Both the position numbers and the translations under genes were made by a program. This document shows, one piece after another, positions 8,728-16,087 of a stretch of 64,000 bases of DNA (its first letter is position 1; the number at the start of each line of letters is the position of its first letter). Origin of the DNA: Anaerolineales bacterium (GTDB lineage Bacteria; Chloroflexota; Anaerolineae; Anaerolineales; Villigracilaceae); NCBI GenBank assembly GCA_030583885.1, contig CP129480.1:868001-932000 (forward strand), in the 5' to 3' direction. The notes beneath the pieces were generated by a model, which made no database searches, was not told the origin of the DNA, and worked only from the letters and a program-made list of their open reading frames with translations.

Positions 8728-9768
8728 TTATTTCAACCATTTCGCCGCATCAACGGCATGATAAGTAATAATTACATCCGCGCCTGCGCGTTTGATGGAT
8801 GTGAGCGTTTCGAGTGTGACCTTCGCTTCGTCCACCCAGCCATTAGCGGCAGCGGCTTTGATCATCGAATACTCGCCACTGACGTTGTATGCCGCCATCG
8901 GCAGTTCAGGGAAGGCGTCCTTCACCATACGAATGACATCGAGATATGCCAATGCAGGTTTCACCATCAACATGTCCGCGCCTTCTTCCACATCCAAGGC
9001 GGCTTCGCGCAAGGCTTCGCGCACATTGGCTGGATCCATCTGGTGAGATTTCCTGTCACCAAACTTTGGCGCGCCTTCCGCCGCATCGCGGAACGGTCCA
9101 TAAAATGACGATGCGTATTTCACCGCATACGACAAGATCGGCAGGCTCTCATATCCGGCGCCATCCAATCCTTCACGAATCGATGCGACCATGCCATCCA
9201 TCATGCCCGATGGCGCAACCATGTCCGCGCCGCATTGCGCGTGTGAGATCGCCACCTTCGCCAGCACATCCAGCGTCGGGTCGTTCAGCACGTATCCCTC
9301 AGGTAGACCAGTATGAAAATGTTCGCCCGTATTCAAAATGCCGCAATGCCCATGATTGGTGTACTCACACAAACAAACATCGGTGACAACAACCATCTCA
9401 GGGATTTCTTTTTTAATGGCGCGAATAGCCTGCTGGACAATTCCATCCTCCGCAAAATTCTCCAGCCCAATCGGATCCTTCTCTTTGGGAATTCCAAATA
9501 GGATGACAGCGCTCACACCCGACTTTGCGGCTGATTCAGCTTCCCGAACCGCTTCCTCTACTGACAGTTGATACACGCCAGGCATCGAACTGATGGCAGT
9601 TCGTCCCGTCCCATGCCGCACAAAAAGGGGATAGATGAAATCGTGTGCGTTAAGTTCCGTCTCTCGCACCATCGCACGGAGGGCGGGTGTGGTGCGCAGT
9701 CTGCGCGGACGAACCAATTTGCGATGTACGATTGACGATTGACGATTTTCAAGTTCAATCAGAGTCAT
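8728..9768 (-). CDS. hemB: delta-aminolevulinic acid dehydratase (porphobilinogen synthase)
   Basis: It condenses two 5-aminolevulinate molecules to porphobilinogen. Visible are the metal-site cysteine segment [15 protein letters not shown], the first Schiff-base lysine in [14 protein letters not shown], and the second in [13 protein letters not shown]. At 346 residues it is about 20 longer than usual. The extra N-terminus ([19 protein letters not shown]) is largely encoded by a TCGTCAATCGTCAATCG repeat, with the family domain starting at [11 protein letters not shown]. The ATG overlaps the hemD stop as ATGA. No better start with a ribosome site was found downstream. Confidence 0.95.
   Translation of the reverse strand: MTLIELENRQSSIVHRKLVRPRRLRTTPALRAMVRETELNAHDFIYPLFVRHGTGRTAISSMPGVYQLSVEEAVREAESAAKSGVSAVILFGIPKEKDPIGLENFAEDGIVQQAIRAIKKEIPEMVVVTDVCLCEYTNHGHCGILNTGEHFHTGLPEGYVLNDPTLDVLAKVAISHAQCGADMVAPSGMMDGMVASIREGLDGAGYESLPILSYAVKYASSFYGPFRDAAEGAPKFGDRKSHQMDPANVREALREAALDVEEGADMLMVKPALAYLDVIRMVKDAFPELPMAAYNVSGEYSMIKAAAANGWVDEAKVTLETLTSIKRAGADVIITYHAVDAAKWLK
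9724..9750. repeat. CGATTGA short tandem repeat in the hemB 5' coding end
   Basis: Three direct CGATTGA-type units (CGATTGACGATTGACGATT on the plus strand) lie within the first codons of hemB and encode the non-conserved N-terminal extension. Confidence 0.7.
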
Positions 9769-10547
9769 GATTTCTCCGTATGTGTAATCGCTTCGATCAA
9801 CCCATCGGTTGTGTATTCTTTCGCAACAACAAGTTTGACCAACCCTTCCTCTTTTGCAGCTTGTTCGGTGATGGGACCAATGCAGGCGAATAACGGATTG
9901 TTTGGAAGGTTCAATGGATCGAGTCCGTTTTGTTTGCAGATGGCAACGAAATTTTGAACAGTGGATGGGCTGGTCAGGGTCACAACATCCACACCTGATT
10001 TCAACACAGCGATTCCTTCGGGAGCAGGTTCCGTGGGCAAGGTTTTATAAACTGCAATCTCGTGAGCGATTCCGCCAGCATCCGCAATCGCTTCGGGCAA
10101 GGCTTTACGGGCAATCTCAGCGCGCGGGAGCAAGACCCACTTGCCTTGCAAATCTCCCAAGCCAGGCAGGATCGCCTCCGCTACATATTCCTCAGGGACA
10201 AAATCGGGCATCACACCGCGCACTCGCAGGGCTTCGGCAGTTTTCGGTCCGATGGCGGCGACTTTCGTGCCCTCACCCTGCCCTCTCCCGAAGGGAGAGG
10301 GGACTCCCTTCTCCTTCGGGAGAAGGGCTGGGGATGAGGGAGAAAAAAACACCTCAACCGCATTCACCGATGTAAAAACCACCCACTCATAGCAATTCAA
10401 TTTCTCGAGTGCGCGTTCCAGTGCGAGGTTATTTCCAATCGGCTGAATTTCAATGACGGGAAAAGAGATCGGTTCGAAGCCTACAGAACGCAGTTTTTCT
10501 GCGAATTCATCGGCTTGAGCGCGGGGGCGTGTGATGAGGATTTTCAT
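9765..10547 (-). CDS. hemD: uroporphyrinogen-III synthase carrying an in-frame repeat insertion
   Basis: It cyclises hydroxymethylbilane to uroporphyrinogen III with inversion of ring D. The 260-residue protein keeps the weak family signatures: [48 protein letters not shown] and [15 protein letters not shown]. Between VEVFF and KVAAIG the sequence [20 protein letters not shown] is translated from a hairpin repeat at 10270-10340. Family members have an unrelated short linker there. The reading frame is kept. The gene overlaps hemB by ATGA and is separated from hemC only by a repeat-derived spacer. Confidence 0.92.
   Translation of the reverse strand: MKILITRPRAQADEFAEKLRSVGFEPISFPVIEIQPIGNNLALERALEKLNCYEWVVFTSVNAVEVFFSPSSPALLPKEKGVPSPFGRGQGEGTKVAAIGPKTAEALRVRGVMPDFVPEEYVAEAILPGLGDLQGKWVLLPRAEIARKALPEAIADAGGIAHEIAVYKTLPTEPAPEGIAVLKSGVDVVTLTSPSTVQNFVAICKQNGLDPLNLPNNPLFACIGPITEQAAKEEGLVKLVVAKEYTTDGLIEAITHTEKS
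10270..10340. repeat. CCCTCTCCC-type nested hairpin element inside hemD
   Basis: This 71-base element has outer ends CCCTCACCC and GGGATGAGGG and two inner hairpins. The first hairpin is CCCTCTCCC-GAA-GGGAGAGGG. The second is CCCTTCTCC-TTC-GGGAGAAGGG. It looks like the common non-autonomous intergenic palindrome with CCCTCTCCC arms, but here it lies within the coding frame of hemD. Confidence 0.85.
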
Positions 10548-10548
10548 A

Positions 10549-10586
10549 GTAATTAGTAATCAGTTATCAGTGGGCAGTGATCAGTT
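10549..10586. repeat. ATCAGT/GATCAGT short tandem repeat at the hemC-hemD junction
   Basis: Degenerate units AATTAGT, AATCAGT, TATCAGT and GATCAGT follow each other. They fill the hemC-hemD spacer and run into hemC. The hemC stop codon (TGA, plus strand 10567-10569) and its last residues (LITAH) come from this repeat. Confidence 0.75.
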
Positions 10587-11511
10587 TTAGGATTTCGTTT
10601 GCGCCTTGTTGAATCGCTTTTTGCGCGAGTTCGTTTCCAAGTTCAAGCGCGTCGCTTCCTTCGCCTGTGACTTTGACAACCTTCTTCCCATCTTCCGAAA
10701 TCACCAACCCCACAAGACTGATGACTGATGACCCTTCGACTTCGCTCAGGGCAGGCTGTTCACTGGTCACTGCGTAAGCCGCCACAGGCACGGCACATCC
10801 GCCGCCAAGTCCGCTGAGGAAGGCACGTTCAGCCGCGACCGCTTTTCGCGAGGACACGTCTTCAAGTATGGAGAGCAGTTCAAGCGTAGTTGTATCGTCT
10901 GCACGGCATTGGACTGCGAGCGCGCCCTGTCCAGGTGCAGGGAGCATCACATCCAGCGAGAGCCATTCGGTCACGTGTGAGTCCAAACTGAGGCGGGTCA
11001 ACCCTGCGCCCGCAAGGATGATGGCATCGTATTGACCGTCCAGGGCTTTGCGCAGGCGGGTATCCACGTTGCCGCGCAGGGACACGGTCTTAATGTCTGG
11101 GCGGAGGGAAAGGATCTGGGCGGCGCGGCGCAGGCTCGAGGTCCCGATGGAAGCGTTTGTTGGAAGAGTCGCAAGGGTGTAATCATCGCGTGAGATCAGC
11201 GCGTCACGCACTTCCGCGCGGACGGGGATACATCCAACGGTTAATCCAGCAGGATTTTCAACGGGCAGATCCTTGAGCGAATGAACTGCGCAGTGGACAT
11301 TGCCATTGAGGAGTTCAGATTCGAGTTCCTGCGTAAAGACTCCCTTGCCGCCGATTTCGGGCAACGGCTTGTCGAGAATTTTGTCACCCTGCGTGGTGAT
11401 GACCTTTTCTTCACATACAAGATTGGGATGAATATTTTGCAGGGCGTTGATCACCCATTGGGTTTGCCAGCGGGCGAGTTTTGAAGGGCGGGTGGCAAAA
11501 ATGAGCTTCAT
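10567..11511 (-). CDS. hemC: porphobilinogen deaminase (hydroxymethylbilane synthase)
   Basis: It polymerises four porphobilinogens into hydroxymethylbilane on a dipyrromethane cofactor. The N-terminal MKLIFATRPSKLARWQTQWV, the arginine-rich SLRRAAQILSLRPD, RGNVDTRLRKALDGQYDAIILA and the cofactor cysteine in GLGGGCAVPVAAYA are all present. After the cysteine domain the residues TSEQPALSEVEGSSVIS replace the usual short turn and are encoded by two short repeats. The C-terminal LITAH and the stop come from a third repeat. It lies five bases after hemA. At 314 residues the length is near normal. Confidence 0.95.
   Translation of the reverse strand: MKLIFATRPSKLARWQTQWVINALQNIHPNLVCEEKVITTQGDKILDKPLPEIGGKGVFTQELESELLNGNVHCAVHSLKDLPVENPAGLTVGCIPVRAEVRDALISRDDYTLATLPTNASIGTSSLRRAAQILSLRPDIKTVSLRGNVDTRLRKALDGQYDAIILAGAGLTRLSLDSHVTEWLSLDVMLPAPGQGALAVQCRADDTTTLELLSILEDVSSRKAVAAERAFLSGLGGGCAVPVAAYAVTSEQPALSEVEGSSVISLVGLVISEDGKKVVKVTGEGSDALELGNELAQKAIQQGANEILKLITAH
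10717..10755. repeat. ACTGATG tandem plus CTTCGACTTCGCTCAGG element inside hemC
   Basis: ACTGATGACTGATGA is followed directly by CCTTCGACTTCGCTCAGGGC, two words that recur as separate interspersed repeats in such genomes. Read on the minus strand in frame they give QPALSEVEGSS, a non-conserved loop of porphobilinogen deaminase. Confidence 0.75.
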
Positions 11512-11516
11512 GGTTG

Positions 11517-12836
11517 TCAGTCAGTAGCAGAGATGGGGCAGGCTTGACCCGAAAAACCGCACAAGCCTTCGCTTTGCAAACCGAACAAGGTGCGGGCGAC
11601 GGCGGCATATTCGGGCGCATGTGGACAGGACGCTTCGGCGCGCAGACGGTTGGTGGGCGCGTGCAAAATTTGTTTGACCAGCGCCTGGGTCATGGCTTCG
11701 ATGCGGGCGCGTTCGGCATCGGTCAGGTCGGGCAGGCGGCGCAAGGTTTTTTCGAGCATCTCCTTGCGGATGGTTTCAGCCTGTTGGCGAATATCGGAGA
11801 TGATGGGGATCATTTCCAGTGATTTCATGTATTCTTCAAATTCTTTGATCTCTTCATCGAGAATGGATTTCACCTGCGGCACTTCTGCCATGCGTTCGGC
11901 AAGCGCGCCTTCCAGTTTTTCATTCAGGTGATCAATGTCAAAGAGTTTGACGTGCGGAATGTTTGCCGCGTCGGGGTCGATGTCGCGCGGCACGGCGATG
12001 TCGATCAGCACCAACGGACGGTGTGCGCGTGTGAGCATCGCTTCGCTGATCATGCGTTCGGTTAGAATCAGATGCGGCGCGCCTGTAGAGGAGATCAGAA
12101 TATCGGCAGATACCAGTGCAGAATCAAGATTTTCAAAGGTTGTGATTTCAGCCCCCCAGTGGTCTGCAATCGTATGAGCGCGTTCCAAAGTACGGTTGAT
12201 AACCAGGATGCGGTTCGCACCGCGCTTGCGCAAGGCTTCCACTGCCAATTCCGCCATTTCGCCCGCGCCGAGGATGACCACTTGTGCTTCGGCAATCGGA
12301 TGAACGACTCGCTCTGCCAACGATGCGGCAAGCGACGACACGGAAGCAGGGTTGCGGCTGATGTCCGTTTCGGTGCGGGCGCGCTTCCCTGCATGGATGG
12401 CGGATTGGAACAAGCGATTCAACACGGGACCCGCCATGTTCTGTCCGCGTGCGAGCTCCAGTGCGCGGACGATTTGTCCAAGTATTTGAGGTTCGCCGAT
12501 GACGAGTGAGTCAAGCCCTGCGGCAACCTCAAAGAGATGGCGAGCGACATCGAGATTCTCGTAGCGGTAGGAATGAGTGCGAAACTGTTTCGCAGGCACA
12601 CCGCAGGCGTCCGACAAAAAAGCCTCCAGTTCGGCAATTGCCATATGACTGGAGGTGGCGTAGAGTTCGGTACGGTTACAGGTGGAGATGATGACCAATT
12701 CCGCGATGGATGCGGCGAGATGTCCGCATGCAAGGCGGGATAATGCGGAACGGATCGCATCTTCGCTGAGCGAGAATTGCTCACGAAGTTCAATGGGTGT
12801 GGTGTTGTGATTGAGACCGAGGCAGTAGATATGCAT
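11517..12836 (-). CDS. hemA: glutamyl-tRNA reductase
   Basis: First gene of the heme operon. It reduces glutamyl-tRNA with NADPH to glutamate-1-semialdehyde. The 439-residue protein starts with MHIYCLGLNHNTTPIELRE, has the catalytic cysteine in VIISTCNRTELYA, the NADPH site VVILGAGEMAELAVEAL, and a C-terminal helical dimerisation domain (EEIKEFEEYMKSLEMIPIISDIR). An ATG 18 codons upstream is open but lies over a promoter-like sequence and adds unconserved residues, so 12836 was chosen. The ribosome site is weak (GGTTGG), which may limit operon output. Confidence 0.95.
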   Translation of the reverse strand: MHIYCLGLNHNTTPIELREQFSLSEDAIRSALSRLACGHLAASIAELVIISTCNRTELYATSSHMAIAELEAFLSDACGVPAKQFRTHSYRYENLDVARHLFEVAAGLDSLVIGEPQILGQIVRALELARGQNMAGPVLNRLFQSAIHAGKRARTETDISRNPASVSSLAASLAERVVHPIAEAQVVILGAGEMAELAVEALRKRGANRILVINRTLERAHTIADHWGAEITTFENLDSALVSADILISSTGAPHLILTERMISEAMLTRAHRPLVLIDIAVPRDIDPDAANIPHVKLFDIDHLNEKLEGALAERMAEVPQVKSILDEEIKEFEEYMKSLEMIPIISDIRQQAETIRKEMLEKTLRRLPDLTDAERARIEAMTQALVKQILHAPTNRLRAEASCPHAPEYAAVARTLFGLQSEGLCGFSGQACPISATD

Positions 12837-12852
12837 TGACCAACCGCTTTTG

Positions 12853-12880
12853 AGAGTATGTTCATATACTTTATTGTCAA
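12853..12880 (-). promoter_or_regulatory. candidate promoter of the heme operon
   Basis: On the minus strand TTGACA (plus 12875-12880) and TACTCT (plus 12853-12858) are 16 bases apart. Transcription would begin about ten bases before the hemA ATG at 12836. This supports that start over the one at 12890. Confidence 0.5.
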
Positions 12881-12892
12881 AGGACGGCATGC

Positions 12893-13082
12893 GCCAGATA
12901 GATTTACAATGTTTTTCTTTAGCATTGAATTAAGTTGTTTGAATTATTTAATCCCATGCTTATTTTGGAGTGCCTGGTTTTATAGATTTATGCTGTTTGT
13001 CGTACATTGCCCGATGGATGTCATTTGGACGCTATATTCGTTTTATGCGGCTGCCTTCTTGTCGGGTGCGGCTCAACCGTGA
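12893..13082. other. AT-rich spacer upstream of the heme operon
   Basis: The stretch between the hemA promoter and the aminotransferase remnant is AT-rich to about 13010. No conserved gene, RNA or clear operator is visible in it. It may hold the promoter of the decayed gene that follows. Confidence 0.4.
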
Positions 13083-13211
13083 AAACTCTTCGGTCCGCAC
13101 GCGGGTATTTTATGCGGCAAGGGCGGCATGGTGCACGTTGGCGCGGCGCATCACAACACGCTGGATGAGATTGCGAGATTGGGTGAGGCGTTGGCAAAGA
13201 TTGCAGGATAA
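13083..13211 (+). pseudogene. remnant of a class V aminotransferase (cysteine desulfurase-like)
   Basis: After an in-frame stop at 13080-13082 a frame of 42 codons reads KLFGPHAGILCGK, then GGMVHVGAAHHNTLDEIARL and a TAA. The first part matches the segment after the PLP lysine in cysteine-desulfurase-like proteins (AYKFFGPHxGxLxG). The second matches their last 30 residues (VRVGxxHYNTxEEIxRL). About 150 residues between them and the whole N-terminus are missing, so this is an internally deleted gene end. A terminator-like hairpin follows. The identification rests on two short motifs. Confidence 0.5.
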
Positions 13212-13230
13212 CCGAACCAACTTCAGGTCA

Positions 13231-13266
13231 GGAGAGGTGCGAAAATCGTCTCTCCCTTTTTATTTA
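13231..13266 (+). terminator. terminator after the aminotransferase remnant
   Basis: GGAGAG pairs with CTCTCC across a loop containing GCGAAAATCG, followed by CTTTTTATTT. It fits a rho-independent terminator left from the decayed gene. Confidence 0.55.
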
Positions 13267-13417
13267 AATCTTCAATGCGGTTGAACATGCTTTGCAATGA
13301 AATTAAGAAGGGATTTCAAACAGTCATCTGGATTTATTGCAATGGGGGTCTGTATCCTCCACGCCACTGAACGGGACAAAGATCGTCCCAATCACAGTTC
13401 AGAGGAGATTGCAAATC

Positions 13418-13816
13418 ATGTTCCAAACTACAATCCCTCTCAACCCTAACCTGACTCAGGATGAACGCCTTGCCATCATCCGTAAAGCGTACAACGAAGG
13501 CCGCTCCCAAATGACGCTGATGCTCGCGCACAAGTTGCGGGTCTCCGAAGTGGAGAGTGTGCATGCACTCGAAGGTGACGCCGCCCGCGAATTGGATTTC
13601 TCGCGTTGGGAGGAGATCATCCGCGGCTGGGAACTGGCCTCCGTGTTTGCCTTCCGCAAGCCGAGCCACCTAGACGGGCACGAATCGCTCAGCTTCCAAT
13701 TCTTCGATAAACGCGGCAGCGCGGCGTTCAAAGTCTTCCTCAATTTCGGCGGACATGACCCCTCTACGGAAATTGTACAGGCGTATAACAACCTGATCGA
13801 ATGCTTCACGGTCTGA
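13418..13816 (+). CDS. ChuX/HutX-like heme-utilisation protein
   Basis: This 132-residue protein resembles one domain of the HemS/ChuX/HutX fold. RSQMTLMLAHKLRVSEVESVHALEGDAARELD matches the N-terminal helices. SLSFQFFDKRGSAAFKVFLNF matches the strand-turn-strand segment of ChuX (LFFNKEGSAMFKIFL). The start ATG is preceded by AGGAGA; an upstream in-frame ATG lacks a ribosome site. Family members bind or carry heme, and some degrade it. It lies about 0.6 kb from the divergent heme operon, which supports a heme-related role. The identification is by motif only. Confidence 0.65.
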   Translation: MFQTTIPLNPNLTQDERLAIIRKAYNEGRSQMTLMLAHKLRVSEVESVHALEGDAARELDFSRWEEIIRGWELASVFAFRKPSHLDGHESLSFQFFDKRGSAAFKVFLNFGGHDPSTEIVQAYNNLIECFTV

Positions 13817-13907
13817 AGATTTCCACAGAACCTGCTCACAATTCTCTAGTAAAATTCTATGTAAATCTACATTGACCAATATGTCCATAAAAGTAAAATT
13901 TCACCAA

Positions 13908-13946
13908 TAACGGCAAGGGTGTCAGTAGCGCCCTTGCGCCGTTTAA
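13908..13946 (+). terminator. hairpin after the ChuX-like gene
   Basis: An imperfect stem (ACGGCAAGGG against CCCTTGCGCCGT) is followed by TTTAAG. It is probably a weak terminator. Confidence 0.4.
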
Positions 13947-13956
13947 GAAAAACATA

Positions 13957-13992
13957 CGTCATTGCTTTGCCGGCCCGCTGGCTGCAATGACG
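13957..13992. repeat. GTCATTGC...GCAATGAC palindrome
   Basis: The ends CGTCATTGC and GCAATGACG are exact inverted copies around a GC-rich core. They share the ends of the GTCATTGCGAGG elements around valS. Confidence 0.55.
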
Positions 13993-14001
13993 GGAGAACC
14001 C

Positions 14002-15306
14002 ATGTTCCTAAAACGCCTTCAACTTGCCCTCATCCATACCGCGGTCGCCATGACCCTCGTCCCCATCAACAGCACGCTCAACCGCGTGATGATCTTCGAC
14101 CTCGAGTTTTCCAAAACCCTCTTCACGCTCCTCGCTGTTTTTCCCTATCTGCTTTCCCCCATCCAGGTTGCCATCGGTTCGTTTTCTGATCGGCACCCCA
14201 TTTTTGGATATCGCCGTTCACCGTATATTCTGGCTGGTCTTATCCTGTGTGTGATTGGCGTCGCCGTCTCACCGCAGGTAGCCATCCTCATCAGTGACAA
14301 CTTCACCCTCGGCATCATTGCCGGCATCCTCGCCTTTGGCGCGTGGGGGATGGGGTACAACCTCTCCGCGGTCTGCTACCTCTCGCTTGCCTCCGAACTC
14401 TCCGGCGAAAAGGGACGCGGCAAAACGATCGCCACCATGTTCACGGTCATGGTCATCGGGATGATCGCGACGGGCATCACCCTCAGCCGCCTCGTGACGA
14501 CCTTTGACCTTGTGGCTCTTGAACGCGCCTTCATCATCATTGCCGCTTCAGCCCTGACTCTGGGTTTGATCGGCCTCTTCAAGCTGGAGCCACGCTTCGA
14601 TCATTCCGCCCCAGCCTCCGGCGCGGACACGTACACCGTCAAACAGATGATCTCCGCCATCACGGAGAATCCCGTAGCGAAGATCTTCTTCGTTTATCTG
14701 CTGTTGCTGCTCGCCGCCATCCTTGGGCAGGACGTCCTGCTCGAACCCTTCGGTGCCCAAGCCTTCGGCATGACCCTCGAACAGACGTCGCGCATCGTGT
14801 CCATCAGCAGTACCTTTACTCTACTCGCCTTTATCGTGGCGGGTTTCCTTGACGGGCGCGTGAAGAAGAAATATGCTGCCCAAGCGGGCAATCTTGGCGC
14901 GCTGTTCGGATTTGTAATGATCGTCATCAGCGGTTTGACCACCAGCCTGACCACCTTCTACGTTGGCATCACCCTGTTGGGATTTGGCACGGGCATCTCC
15001 ACCATCGCCAATCTCTCCCTCATGTTCGACCTGACCGTCCCTGAAAAGGTTGGTTTGTATATCGGCGCATGGGGCTTCTCAAACGGACTCTCGCGCCTCA
15101 TAGGCTTGCTCATGGCGGGCGTGGTGGCGGATACGGCAACGCATCTCACAGGGAATGCGTTGAGCGGGTACCTCATTGTATTTGGCATGGAAGCATTGAT
15201 GTTATTAATTGCCGCCATTCTACTCACGCGGATTGATGTCACCGCGTTCAGGAAGAAGGTGGATGAACCGACCTTTGCCGACAAGATGGCCATGGTGGCG
15301 GATTAA
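14002..15306 (+). CDS. BCD/PucC family MFS transporter
   Basis: The 434-residue protein has about 12 membrane helices. The N-terminal LALIHTAVAMTLVPINSTLNRVMIFDL and SDRHPIFGYRRSPYILAG are hallmarks of the PucC/LhaA (bacteriochlorophyll delivery) branch of the major facilitator superfamily. The ATG at 14002 follows GGGAGAA; an ATG five codons earlier is less well placed. In phototrophs these proteins act in light-harvesting or chlorophyll handling. No photosynthesis gene is in this window, so here it may move another tetrapyrrole. The heme operon about 1 kb away makes that attractive, but the substrate is unknown. Confidence 0.85.
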   Translation: MFLKRLQLALIHTAVAMTLVPINSTLNRVMIFDLEFSKTLFTLLAVFPYLLSPIQVAIGSFSDRHPIFGYRRSPYILAGLILCVIGVAVSPQVAILISDNFTLGIIAGILAFGAWGMGYNLSAVCYLSLASELSGEKGRGKTIATMFTVMVIGMIATGITLSRLVTTFDLVALERAFIIIAASALTLGLIGLFKLEPRFDHSAPASGADTYTVKQMISAITENPVAKIFFVYLLLLLAAILGQDVLLEPFGAQAFGMTLEQTSRIVSISSTFTLLAFIVAGFLDGRVKKKYAAQAGNLGALFGFVMIVISGLTTSLTTFYVGITLLGFGTGISTIANLSLMFDLTVPEKVGLYIGAWGFSNGLSRLIGLLMAGVVADTATHLTGNALSGYLIVFGMEALMLLIAAILLTRIDVTAFRKKVDEPTFADKMAMVAD

Positions 15307-15370
15307 CCCTTTCGGAGTTGCGGGGCAGGCTCCACGCTGACGGTTTGCCGTCGGACTGCAGAGAGAAAAT

Positions 15371-15991
15371 ATGACCGACGAATGGCTTTCCTTAAGTGAC
15401 GCAGCAGAAATACTGGGCGTGCATCCCAGCACAGTCAGGCTATGGTCGGATAAGGGGGTGTTGCCCGTGCATAAAACCCAGGGCGGACATCGCCGCTATA
15501 AGCGCAGTGAAATCTCCCTCTGGGCGGAATCAAGCCAGGGGTCCCGCGAGATCAAGCCTGAAAAGATGATGCAGGAAGTCATTCGCAATGTGCGCATGCA
15601 AATTTCGGAGGGAAGCCTCGAGGCGGAATCCTGGTATCAAAAATTGGATGAGGAGGCGCGCGCGCAATACCGCATCGGTGCGCGTTCGTTATTTCATGGA
15701 TTGATGAATTACGTCTCGGCCAATGATGAGGAAGCCGCATCCGAGGCCTATGCGATCGGTTATGAATATGCCTCGCGCGCAAGGCGCTACAGTCTGAGTT
15801 ACGTGGACGCGGCAAAGGCGTTTTTATTCTTCCGCGATTCGCTGATCGTGTCGGTGATCAAGGTGTATGGAGATGCGAACGTGCCGGCTTCCCAAACTTC
15901 GCGAATGTATTCGAAGATGCACACCTTTACAGACGGGATCCTGATCAGCCTTTTGCAGACCTATGAATCGTTGGGGAATGCCAGCCGTTGA
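15371..15991 (+). CDS. MerR-type HTH regulator with C-terminal helical sensor-like domain
   Basis: Residues 1-50 form a MerR/excisionase-type winged HTH (LSLSDAAEILGVHPSTVRLWSDKGVLP, then GGHRRYKRSEISLW). Residues 65-206 are helical (VRMQISEGSLEAESWYQKL, YSLSYVDAAKAFLFFRDSLI, FTDGILISLLQTYE). This resembles the helical N-terminal sensor regions of RsbRD-type or two-component proteins, but I cannot name the family. It is likely a DNA-binding regulator with a built-in sensing domain. The target genes are unknown; the PucC-like gene lies directly upstream. The stop codon lies in the loop of a terminator. Confidence 0.75.
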   Translation: MTDEWLSLSDAAEILGVHPSTVRLWSDKGVLPVHKTQGGHRRYKRSEISLWAESSQGSREIKPEKMMQEVIRNVRMQISEGSLEAESWYQKLDEEARAQYRIGARSLFHGLMNYVSANDEEAASEAYAIGYEYASRARRYSLSYVDAAKAFLFFRDSLIVSVIKVYGDANVPASQTSRMYSKMHTFTDGILISLLQTYESLGNASR

Positions 15992-16006
15992 GGCTGGCAT
16001 TTTAGT
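15977..16006 (+). terminator. terminator overlapping the HTH regulator stop
   Basis: AATGCCAGCC pairs with GGCTGGCATT around GTTGA, followed by TTAGTTT. The stop TGA (15989-15991) sits in the loop. Confidence 0.75.
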
Positions 16007-16030
16007 TTGACCGGCCGCATACTAAAAACA

Positions 16031-16058
16031 GGCGCAAGCGGATCTATCCGCTTGCGCC
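16031..16058. promoter_or_regulatory. 28-base perfect palindrome overlapping the kinase -35 box
   Basis: GGCGCAAGCGGAT and ATCCGCTTGCGCC are exact inverted arms around CT. The right arm contains TTGCGC (16052-16057), which serves as the -35 of the kinase promoter. On the minus strand a short T run follows, so terminator activity in that direction is also possible. Confidence 0.55.
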
Positions 16059-16080
16059 ATCATTCCGGCTGGTTTATACT
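16052..16080 (+). promoter_or_regulatory. promoter of the Ser/Thr kinase gene
   Basis: TTGCGC and TATACT (16075-16080) are separated by 17 bases. The -10 box ends seven bases before the ATG, which predicts a leaderless transcript. Confidence 0.55.
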
Positions 16081-16087
16081 TGCGCGC

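Noticed and set aside
12970..13284. Plus-strand frame of 104 codons across the aminotransferase remnant
   Set aside because: It is in a different frame from the recognisable remnant and has no similarity to any family I know.
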